The notes below the pieces were generated by a model. It did no database searches. It saw nothing but the letters and a program-made list of their open reading frames with translations, and was not told the origin of the DNA. Positions 48,730 to 55,288 of a stretch of DNA of 55,288 nt are shown here, piece by piece; the stretch's first letter is position 1, and the number at the start of each line of letters is the position of its first letter. Made by a program: the position numbers and the translations under genes. Where the stretch lies: assembly GCA_016213435.1 (NCBI GenBank), contig JACRAL010000016.1, positions 1 through 55,288 of the forward strand, written 5' to 3'. Source of the stretch: Bacteroidota bacterium (lineage in GTDB: Bacteria; Bacteroidota; Bacteroidia; Palsa-948).

Positions 48730-51186
48730 CTAAAGGAAAGTAATTTTTTTAAAAAAAGATTTTTTCTTTGGAATGGTGGCCCTGTCATCATAGTATCCAT
48801 ATCCACGACCATACCCGTACCCATACCCGTATCCATAACCATAATTATATCCATACGATTTCCTATCTACATCCACTCCGTTAAGAACCATGGCTATTTT
48901 TTTGATTTTATTTTCATTAAATAATCTATCCACGTTTTGAACATAAGTGCGTTTGGAGTACTCGGCACGGAAAATATAAATAGGATAATCCACATTCTGA
49001 ATAACAGCAAGACCATCTGTCACAAGTCCTATTGGAGGAGTATCAAGCATGATAAAATCATATTTTGTTTTCAAATACTCAATCATTTCCTCCATCTTTT
49101 TGCTGATAATTAATTCTGAAGGGTTCGGAGGAATAGGACCCGCAGTAACAAAATCCAGATTCTCGAATGTGCTGTGCTGAATACAGTCTTCCAAAGAATC
49201 TTTCCCTATAAGCAATGTGCTCACTCCTTTAATATTCTCCACGCCAAATCCAAGGTGGATCTTTGGCTTACGCATATCAAGATCAATAACAATTACTTTT
49301 TTGCCAGAGTAGGCAATAATACCCGCAAGATTAATTGCCACAAAAGTTTTTCCTTCACCGGAAATGGTGGAAGTTACTGCGCCCGTTTTCGTACCAGGCT
49401 CATTGGATATAAATTGCAGATTGGTGCGTATGGAACGGAACGCCTCTGCAATGAGCGACTTAGGATTTTTATCCACCAGCAGCTGCGAAACAGGAATGTC
49501 CTTTTTATACCGCGGAATAATTCCAAGCACAGAAAGAGATGCCCGTGTAAGTTTGTTGAGCTCATTAACAGAATTAATTTCATTATAAGACACATAACGT
49601 GCAAACGCCAATAACATAGATAAAAGAAGTGCAATTAAGAAACAACTGACAAATACCATTGTTTTCTGCGGATAAACAGGAATGTTATTCAACATTGCTT
49701 TATCCAAGACCTCATGCTGAGATACATTACCTGCTTGCGATATAGAATACTCTGTTCTCTTATCCAGTAAAAGATTATAAAATTTTTCATTAATCGAGAA
49801 CAATCGCTGAAGACGGGAATATTCTATTTCCTCAGTGGGCATACTATAAAACTGACCTTCAAGTACTTTTATTGCTTTTGCAAGATTCTCTTTCCTTGTC
49901 ATCAACTGATCTTTAATAGAGTGTATGCTTTCCATCAATAATTTTTTCTGCACACCAATCTGATAATCTATGGATTTTATTTTTTCACTTGTAGGAGTAA
50001 CTTCATAGAGCAGATTTTCTTTATTCCTGAGCAAATCCTGGAGCGAACTGATTTGTCTCCCAAGCGCATTTTGAAATTCAACGCCTGTTAAGAGAGAAAT
50101 AAGCTGATACGTGTCTATGTCTTTTTTTTCCAGCACGCTTCTCTCCACCTCGGTGAGAACATTTTCTTTTACCTCAAGAGTAATTAATTCATCCTCGAGG
50201 GAATTCAATCGCAATGCTGTGGCATCGCCAAAACCTTTTGAATCGGATACCTTATTATCTTTTTTAAAACTATAAATCGATATTTCAGCATTCTTCAACC
50301 GTTCTGAAACAACGCTAAGCTGATCATCCAGAAAGGAAAGTATTTTCTCTGCTCTTTCTCCTTTTTTATTGCGGTCGTATTCCTTAAACTGATTTGCCAT
50401 TGCAGCAACCACATCGGCAGTTTTTGCCGCGTTATTATCCTGAAAGGAAATTTCGATTGTCTTAGCTGCATCATTTAGCAAGCGCACATGCAGTCTCGGA
50501 TAATATTCACTGGCAAGCACATCAAAATCATTTATAATAAAATAAAAATCATTGGCTTTAACCGCACTCTGTTGCCCCTGCAACTCCGCAAAATTAGAAA
50601 TCATGATTTTAAGACTCATTTCGGATGTTTTCAGCCACTCTCCAGACCTGAATTTATACATATGAGGTGTTTCTCCAATAACATAATTTATTTCACCTTC
50701 CGCTTGATTTTTAAAATAAATATTAATTCTAACACCGTACGCTTTCGATGAGATTATATCCGCATCCACAGTATAAGCATTCAGCTTATAGTGTTCGTTA
50801 CTTCGGAAAGTTCCTTCAGCAAAATAGGTTATTTTTAACGGGAGGGATGCAAGTGTTCTTGCAAAGAAAACTTTCGAATGCAGCAATTCAATTGACTTAG
50901 CAATATCGTCCTGGTTCTCATAAACATTCTGAACATTCAAAATTTTACTTGCGTCATTCTCTACATTTATCTGCAATATTGTTTTAGATTCAAAAACCTC
51001 CGGGGTATACCTTAGATACGAATATGCTACAACAAATGCCATCAAGAAAAAAAACACAATCCAGATCATAATTTTACGCAACAAGAAGATAAACAATCCA
51101 AGCTCAAAATCGCTACTCAGCCTGGAAACGCGATCTTTATACTGAGAAAGAGTATCTGAAGAATTTCCAAATTGATCTGTAAGCAT
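48730..51186 (-). CDS. Wzc-like polysaccharide chain-length regulator / tyrosine autokinase
   Basis: An 818-residue inner-membrane protein that controls export of capsule or exopolysaccharide. Order: first membrane helix (about 35-55), Wzz domain, a long periplasmic coiled-coil part (about 270-490), second membrane helix (about 505-525), then a cytoplasmic BY-kinase domain. Its Walker A is TISGEGKTFVAIN, Walker A' VIVIDLDMRKP and Walker B FIMLDTPPIG. The C-terminus (about 780-805) is a Tyr-Gly cluster of the type that is autophosphorylated, encoded by a 12-bp tandem repeat. The Wza-like gene precedes it by 18 bp and rfbC follows. Confidence 0.93.
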   Translation of the reverse strand: MLTDQFGNSSDTLSQYKDRVSRLSSDFELGLFIFLLRKIMIWIVFFFLMAFVVAYSYLRYTPEVFESKTILQINVENDASKILNVQNVYENQDDIAKSIELLHSKVFFARTLASLPLKITYFAEGTFRSNEHYKLNAYTVDADIISSKAYGVRINIYFKNQAEGEINYVIGETPHMYKFRSGEWLKTSEMSLKIMISNFAELQGQQSAVKANDFYFIINDFDVLASEYYPRLHVRLLNDAAKTIEISFQDNNAAKTADVVAAMANQFKEYDRNKKGERAEKILSFLDDQLSVVSERLKNAEISIYSFKKDNKVSDSKGFGDATALRLNSLEDELITLEVKENVLTEVERSVLEKKDIDTYQLISLLTGVEFQNALGRQISSLQDLLRNKENLLYEVTPTSEKIKSIDYQIGVQKKLLMESIHSIKDQLMTRKENLAKAIKVLEGQFYSMPTEEIEYSRLQRLFSINEKFYNLLLDKRTEYSISQAGNVSQHEVLDKAMLNNIPVYPQKTMVFVSCFLIALLLSMLLAFARYVSYNEINSVNELNKLTRASLSVLGIIPRYKKDIPVSQLLVDKNPKSLIAEAFRSIRTNLQFISNEPGTKTGAVTSTISGEGKTFVAINLAGIIAYSGKKVIVIDLDMRKPKIHLGFGVENIKGVSTLLIGKDSLEDCIQHSTFENLDFVTAGPIPPNPSELIISKKMEEMIEYLKTKYDFIMLDTPPIGLVTDGLAVIQNVDYPIYIFRAEYSKRTYVQNVDRLFNENKIKKIAMVLNGVDVDRKSYGYNYGYGYGYGYGYGRGYGYYDDRATIPKKKSFFKKITFL
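48803..48850. repeat. 12-bp repeat encoding the Tyr-Gly tail of the autokinase
   Basis: CCATACCCGTAC-type units (ACCCGTACCCAT, ACCCGTATCCAT) repeat in the 3' part of the wzc-like gene and encode alternating Tyr and Gly. Copy number could vary by slippage without losing the frame. Confidence 0.65.
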
Positions 51187-51204
51187 AAAATTGATTTACT
51201 GAGA

Positions 51205-51990
51205 TTATGGAACTCTTTTAAAGAATTCAACAAACAGGATTATTGTTGTAACAAATGACAGATAAGGAAGCACCTGCGCCATAACATCATTGCCAATTCT
51301 CAACTTCGGCTCAACATAAATAATATCGTTTGCTTGAAGAATAAGATCTGCTTTCTTTACCCCCTCAATGGTTGAGAGATCGATCAAGTATACTTGAGGG
51401 TTTTTCAGATCACCGCGAATGAGTTTTACTTTATAGGCTTTTCCATTTAATGCAATTCCACCGGCAGTAGCTAATCCTTCAAGCAGAGTAGTGTTTTCAT
51501 TTGCAAGAGGTACCACTTTTGCCGAACCAGCACTTCCAGGAAAAACAATTACTCTTCGGTTAGTTATCTCAATAAGAACGTATGGCTTATTGTAAAATGC
51601 AGAATATTTTTCCTCAAGAAATATTTCAGCTTCGCGTATTGTCATTCCCTTCAATGCAACATGGCCAAGAAGAGGGAGTTTAACTGTACCATCAAATTCA
51701 ACTTTGTACTTCAATGCTCCTGTCATATTTGAAGTACGTATAGCATTATTTGATCCTTCCGAGGATAGAGTGGTTACATCCACTAATTTGAATCCATCAT
51801 TTGAAAAAATATTGAAACTCACCTCATCATTCAGAGCAATCTTATATACAGGAGAAGATTCTGCCGGAAAAATTGAATACTGAAACCCTCTACCTGTTTT
51901 CAGCATAACGCTTGGATTCAACGACCTACATCCTTGCAAGATAATTGTGACGGAAGCAATAAGAAATAATATATGATTTTGTCTTTTCAT
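51205..51990 (-). CDS. Wza-like polysaccharide export lipoprotein
   Basis: A 261-residue outer-membrane polysaccharide export protein. The lipobox is LQGC (Cys21). Poly_export domain: YKIALNDEVSFNIFSNDGFKLVDV; the later GTVKLPLLGHVALKGMTIREAE and an SLBB-like domain (residues about 150-215, VVPLANENTTLLEGLATAGG) follow. The end is a hydrophobic helix (YLSFVTTIILFVEFF) that could form the pore segment. It is the first of three genes (export, autokinase, rfbC) read together. Confidence 0.92.
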   Translation of the reverse strand: MKRQNHILFLIASVTIILQGCRSLNPSVMLKTGRGFQYSIFPAESSPVYKIALNDEVSFNIFSNDGFKLVDVTTLSSEGSNNAIRTSNMTGALKYKVEFDGTVKLPLLGHVALKGMTIREAEIFLEEKYSAFYNKPYVLIEITNRRVIVFPGSAGSAKVVPLANENTTLLEGLATAGGIALNGKAYKVKLIRGDLKNPQVYLIDLSTIEGVKKADLILQANDIIYVEPKLRIGNDVMAQVLPYLSFVTTIILFVEFFKRVP

Positions 51991-52041
51991 TAATATGCAT
52001 TTTATAAGACTGTAAATGTATGAAATTCTTACACGCAGGCT

Positions 52042-52062
52042 GCTGCTTTTTCTGTAAGCAGC
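52042..52062 (-). terminator. Hairpin after mscL
   Basis: GCTGCTT (52042-52048) pairs with AAGCAGC (52056-52062) with a seven-base loop. It lies about 40 bp beyond the mscL stop, between mscL and the polysaccharide export gene. No clear T-tract follows, so termination is likely but not certain. Confidence 0.5.
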
Positions 52063-52104
52063 ACTCCGTAGTCCTGCGGTATTTACTGCTGTTTCCGCAA
52101 AGTT

Positions 52105-52515
52105 TTACTTGTGTTTCAATAAGTCGCGTATCTCGGCAAGCAGTTTTTCTTCATTGGTCATAGAAGCGATTTTTCCTGCTTGCTTTTTATTAAACCGGTT
52201 TACTGCCTTGATGGCAACAAACACCGCAAAAGCAATGATTAGAAAATCAAAAACAGTTTGAACGAACAATCCGGCATTCAGCGTTACTGCTTCAGAAATT
52301 ACTTTGCCGCTTGCATCGGTAACCGCATGTTTAAGCGATAGCTTTATCTCCCTGAAGTTTACTCCGCCCACGAATATTCCCAGCGGAGGCATGATCACAT
52401 CCGACACCAAAGATGAAATAATCTTCTGAAAGGCACCGCCAATCACAACGCCAATAGCAAGATCCATTACTTTGCCTCGCGAAACAAACTCTTTAAATTC
52501 TGTAATAAATCCCAT
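52105..52515 (-). CDS. mscL: Large-conductance mechanosensitive channel
   Basis: MscL opens under membrane tension to release solutes during hypo-osmotic shock. The start at 52515 gives 136 residues beginning MGFITEFKEFVSRGKVMDLAIGVVIGGAF, the family signature and first helix. The second helix is FLIIAFAVFVAIKAVNRF, and the C-terminal cytoplasmic helix (MTNEEKLLAEIRDLLKHK) is complete. The longer frame to 52605 overlaps the PAP2 gene and is not real. The start lies one base after the PAP2 stop, so the two are translationally linked. Confidence 0.97.
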   Translation of the reverse strand: MGFITEFKEFVSRGKVMDLAIGVVIGGAFQKIISSLVSDVIMPPLGIFVGGVNFREIKLSLKHAVTDASGKVISEAVTLNAGLFVQTVFDFLIIAFAVFVAIKAVNRFNKKQAGKIASMTNEEKLLAEIRDLLKHK

Positions 52516-52516
52516 G

Positions 52517-53161
52517 TTATTTATAGTTAAGAATTGATTTTTCCATCCAATGAATATGCCCCATCCTTTCCATGAAGTAATAAACACAAAAAGAAACAGA
52601 AACACCTATGACAGATCCCGCATATACATCATTAAGAAAATGCTGGGAAAGATATACGCGTGAAAATCCGATCATGAGCGCAAATAAAAGCATTAAAAAT
52701 TTTAACGGCTTGCTTTTCACTATCAGAGAAAAACAAAAAAAAGTTGTGAATGCTGCCGTAGTATGCCCGCTCGGAAAACTATTATAGATATAATTATCCA
52801 CCCATGGAACAAGTTTTAAGTGAGCGCCTCCTTCAAAAAACTTGATAGGACGGTCAATATTGTCAAATAAGGTACGCTTCAAAGTTTGTGTAATTAGGGC
52901 GGAAACAATGTTGCTCATTGCAGTAAAAACGGCATAGCGAAATTTAACCAAGCATAATAAAAATATTATCAACATCACTGCTATACCATCGCCAATATAA
53001 GTTATATAGTAAAAAAAATAATCGCAGAATTCAAAGCTGAATTGATTAACAATTAAATGAGCTTCTCCTTTAGAATAAATTGCAAGAAAAATTCCTGCGA
53101 CTAAAAGAAATAAAAAATATGGAATAAGAAAAAAAAGGTTTTGCTGAAGTATTTTCTTCAT
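52517..53161 (-). CDS. PAP2-family membrane phosphatase
   Basis: A 214-residue membrane protein with about six transmembrane helices and the three PAP2 motifs: KRTLFDNIDRP (Lys-x6-Arg-Pro), NSFPSGHTTAAF (PSGH), and SRVYLSQHFLNDV (SR-x5-H-x3-D). These enzymes dephosphorylate lipid phosphates such as undecaprenyl pyrophosphate or phosphatidic acid at the periplasmic face. The exact lipid is not given by sequence; undecaprenyl recycling would fit the nearby polysaccharide genes. Confidence 0.9.
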   Translation of the reverse strand: MKKILQQNLFFLIPYFLFLLVAGIFLAIYSKGEAHLIVNQFSFEFCDYFFYYITYIGDGIAVMLIIFLLCLVKFRYAVFTAMSNIVSALITQTLKRTLFDNIDRPIKFFEGGAHLKLVPWVDNYIYNSFPSGHTTAAFTTFFCFSLIVKSKPLKFLMLLFALMIGFSRVYLSQHFLNDVYAGSVIGVSVSFCVYYFMERMGHIHWMEKSILNYK

Positions 53162-53180
53162 AATGCCTTTAGAAGATTCT

Positions 53181-53732
53181 CTACGCTTTCGACCCGATTA
53201 CTTTCATCAGTCGCTGTACCTGTCCCTGCCAAAGTACCTCAAGGGAGTTTTTATCATCTTCACTTTCTGCGAAATCTGTAATTATCAAAGACAGTTCTTC
53301 TGTGAGTTCATTCTGTTCTATTCTGAATTCAAAATAGGTATCGACAGGTCTGTCTGTCCAACGAAGACGGATGGATTTCCCTTCCTTGATGTCTAAAAGA
53401 TTTGCTTCCTGCTTTGCCCCATCCCAATAAAACGTAAAAATATTTCCATTAATATTCACATCATCGGCAAACCATTCGGAAAGCCCACTAGGAGTAGTAA
53501 GAAATTCGAAAAGAAGCTTGGAAGAAGAATGGATAATGTATTCAAGCACTAATTTGTTTTTAGGCTCTGGCTTGCCTGCAGGCTGTGGTGCTACAAGGTT
53601 CTTTACAAAAACTTTTTTAGAACTTTTATGCTTTGCTTTTGCATGCACAAACTTCTTCTTAGCCTTAACAGACTTCTTCGGAGCAGATTTTTTCTTTCCT
53701 TTTTTCACCTTGACAACTTTCTTTTTAGACAT
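53181..53732 (-). CDS. START/SRPBCC-domain protein with lysine-rich N-terminal tail
   Basis: Residues about 62-183 form an AHSA1/START-like helix-grip domain (LVLEYIIHSSSKLLFEFLTTPSGLSEWFADDV, IRLRWTD, FEFRIEQNELTEEL). Such domains bind hydrophobic ligands or Hsp90-like partners. Residues 1-60 are a Lys/Ala/Val tail of histone H1 character (KKGKKKSAPKK, AKAKHKSSKK). Single-domain START proteins of about 130 residues are common in Bacteroidota; the basic tail is an addition and could bind DNA, RNA or membranes. It is followed by the PAP2 gene with a 19-bp gap. Confidence 0.85.
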   Translation of the reverse strand: MSKKKVVKVKKGKKKSAPKKSVKAKKKFVHAKAKHKSSKKVFVKNLVAPQPAGKPEPKNKLVLEYIIHSSSKLLFEFLTTPSGLSEWFADDVNINGNIFTFYWDGAKQEANLLDIKEGKSIRLRWTDRPVDTYFEFRIEQNELTEELSLIITDFAESEDDKNSLEVLWQGQVQRLMKVIGSKA

Positions 53733-53915
53733 GACGCTGAAAAATATGCGGGCAATGTATAAAAAAAACTTTTACTGACAACAAAAACAACTTTTTACTT
53801 TTTTGAGCACACGGCATTTAAAATAAGTTGCCACTTTCACCACATCCTATACAGAATTGCCTTAATTTTCAATCTTTTAACGAACAAGTGTACGTTTTTT
53901 TTAAGTGCAGTGCAC
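53733..53915. other. Intergenic region with no recognised feature
   Basis: About 180 bp of AT-rich sequence between the glycosyltransferase stop and the START gene start. A TTAAGTGCAGTGCACTCAG stretch (53900-53918) holds the small palindrome GTGCAGTGCAC next to the glycosyltransferase stop and may help terminate. Nothing else stands out. Confidence 0.3.
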
Positions 53916-55067
53916 TCAGAGAAGAGAATAATATAGCGCACTCATATTCTTCACCAAGGAAGAATAACTGAACTTTTCTCTGACATAATTCCATCCTTCT
54001 TGCGACATTTCTTTTCTCTTCAAATCATTCTCAACAAGCTGAAGAAGGTTTTCATAAAATCTATTTCTATCTGACACCTCCGAAAGCAACGCTGTTGTAC
54101 CAGGAATAACAACATTCTCAATGCCTCCTACATTAGTAGAAACAATTGGTTTATTTGCCGCCTGTGCTTCAATTAAACTTACGGGAGTGCCTTCGTTAAA
54201 GGATGTGAGGCACACAATATCCAATCCCGGATAAACCTTATCCACTTCTTTTTCCCAAGAAGTAAAAATCACTACATCCCCTAAATCTAATTCTTCTACT
54301 TGTGCTTCAAGGACGAGTCTTTCTTCTCCATCGCCAACAATAAATGCACGAATCTTTTTTTGCGAATTTTCTTTCACAAACATAATTGCCTCAAGAAACA
54401 ATAAATGATTCTTTACCGGAGTTAATCTTCCAATAATTCCAATCGCTATTTCATCACCCTGTAAATTATATTTAGAACGAAAAGTTTTTCTTTTTTCATC
54501 AAGGTTTTCATGAAACCTGTTAAGATCAAACCCAAGAGGAATTACATGAACTTTGTCCACAGAAGCTATATTATGTTCTTCCACCAATTCCTGCTTTTGT
54601 TTCGCACTGATGGCAATGATTGCGGAAGTTCGCTTGGCAAGATTCCGTTCGATGGCTTTATAAATGGACGTTTTGAAGTTTCCGAAATAAGAATGAAACA
54701 CATGTCCGTGATAGGTATGCAATGTTACAGCAACATCGCAAGCAAACGCGGCTTTTCTTCCAAGGGCTCCGGCTTTTGCAGCGTGCGTATGGACTATATC
54801 CGGCTTGAATTCATGAATGATTTTTTTAATTTCATTATAAGCGGATAAATCATTAAAAGGATTTATAGAGCGCTTCATGTGAGGCAGAATTCTGTACTCT
54901 ACTCCCAGATTCTTGAGAATAAACTCTGAACTTTCTTCTAAATCATCCTTTATTCCGCCAATAAGGAGCGTTTCAAATTCAGGGGAAAGGTATTTAGTAA
55001 GATATGCTGCATTGTAGGTAGGACCTCCTAAATTGAAGCGGTTTATGATGCGTAATACTTTGGGCAT
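53916..55067 (-). CDS. Glycosyltransferase family 4
   Basis: A 383-residue GT-B transferase. The N-terminal Rossmann half contains RINRFNLGGPTYNAAYL, DIVHTHAAKAGALGRKAAF and HTYHGHVFHSYFG. The C-terminal half contains IGIIGRLTPVKNHLLFLEA, FIVGDGEERLVLEA, and the family's E-x7-E element in LTSFNEGTPVSLIEAQAANKPIVSTNVGG. It likely adds a sugar to a lipid-linked glycan in the cytoplasm. The acceptor is unknown; the neighbourhood (rfbC, export genes) suggests capsule or exopolysaccharide. Confidence 0.92.
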   Translation of the reverse strand: MPKVLRIINRFNLGGPTYNAAYLTKYLSPEFETLLIGGIKDDLEESSEFILKNLGVEYRILPHMKRSINPFNDLSAYNEIKKIIHEFKPDIVHTHAAKAGALGRKAAFACDVAVTLHTYHGHVFHSYFGNFKTSIYKAIERNLAKRTSAIIAISAKQKQELVEEHNIASVDKVHVIPLGFDLNRFHENLDEKRKTFRSKYNLQGDEIAIGIIGRLTPVKNHLLFLEAIMFVKENSQKKIRAFIVGDGEERLVLEAQVEELDLGDVVIFTSWEKEVDKVYPGLDIVCLTSFNEGTPVSLIEAQAANKPIVSTNVGGIENVVIPGTTALLSEVSDRNRFYENLLQLVENDLKRKEMSQEGWNYVREKFSYSSLVKNMSALYYSLL

Positions 55068-55155
55068 GTTCTATTCAGAATATTTAAAGTTAATCGTTAT
55101 TCAGTATCTACTAAATTACTAATTGATACGAATCTACTAACCAAATACACAGGTT

Positions 55156-55288
55156 TTACGCATTATAATTTAATAGTGTTTTCAAGTATGCAGTATCGTA
55201 GTTGGCTCTTAGTTTTTTATGGGTCATTGAGAGTTTGGATTCTATTTCTTGGTTTAACAGATTGATTGCAATTTTATTTGTGAGTGCA
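55156..55288 (-). CDS. 3' end of an unidentified gene running off the right edge
   Basis: On the minus strand a frame enters at the edge and stays open for 43 codons, ending AYLKTLLNYNA before a TAA at 55156. The sequence (IAINLLNQEIESKLSMTHKKL) looks like a helical C-terminus. An open frame of this length at the edge could occur by chance, but its codon usage looks normal. It would be the gene before the glycosyltransferase, with an 88-bp gap (55068-55155) that shows no clear promoter box. Confidence 0.35.
   Translation of the reverse strand, partial: ALTNKIAINLLNQEIESKLSMTHKKLRANYDTAYLKTLLNYNA

Noticed and set aside
1-55288. tRNA, rRNA, riboswitch, insertion sequence, prophage or att sites
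   Set aside because: I looked for T-arm signatures, transposase motifs and known riboswitch cores on both strands and saw none; a covariance search could still find something small.

Overview
The window is an AT-rich, gene-dense bacterial chromosome segment that is almost certainly from the phylum Bacteroidota. The evidence is several secreted proteins ending in the C-terminal sorting domain of the type IX secretion system (T9SS; endings built on PNP motifs such as VFPNPF), TAnnTTTG-type promoter -7 boxes, FKBP lipoproteins beside nrnA, OmpA/PD40 proteins and a YjgN/DUF898 protein. No rRNA, tRNA, CRISPR array, insertion sequence or prophage was recognised. Genus cannot be fixed from the sequence.

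Layout. Positions 1-5083: radical SAM protein, small DUF559 nuclease, N-acetylmuramoyl-L-alanine amidase, arfB, a pseudouridine synthase and panB. 5128-9680: a minus-strand immunophilin operon (nrnA, three FKBP lipoproteins, a cyclophilin-FKBP fusion). 9863-15652: two T9SS propeller proteins (RCC1 and YCF48 types) around two unknown genes and a DUF898 membrane protein. 15787-20021: a RelE/ParE-type toxin-antitoxin pair, ndk, a minisatellite, a small secreted protein, a DMT exporter and a cystathionine gamma-synthase/lyase. 20285-24532: two tandem M43 metalloproteases carrying T9SS tails. 24596-32134: rnpA, yidD, a CtpA-type protease, an O-antigen ligase, a glycosyltransferase, sppA and folK. 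32196-42108: two paralogous PD40/OmpA envelope proteins with a Kelch-type T9SS protein and an unknown 402-residue protein between them. 42217-48100: ispH, an unusually long uvrA and a POT peptide transporter. 48170-55067: rfbC, a Wzc-like tyrosine autokinase, a Wza-like export lipoprotein, mscL, a PAP2 phosphatase, a START-domain protein with a lysine-rich tail, and a glycosyltransferase. Two gene fragments run off the ends.

The individual genes are mostly conventional: envelope biogenesis, surface protein secretion, polysaccharide export and housekeeping. The unusual part is the repeat landscape. (1) Short GC-rich palindromic elements occur between genes and also in frame inside conserved genes: uvrA (several), rnpA, the cystathionine enzyme, folK, the amidase, rluA-type and FKBP genes. 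In several cases they supply the signal peptide or the stop codon. A DUF559 nuclease gene is bracketed by two such elements. (2) Heptanucleotide tandem repeats occur at several sites, some inside genes. (3) Three 21-bp minisatellites appear to share an ancestral unit. (4) T9SS passenger domains look as if they have been swapped between near-identical promoter/signal-peptide and tail modules. These repeats are the best candidates for something undescribed.
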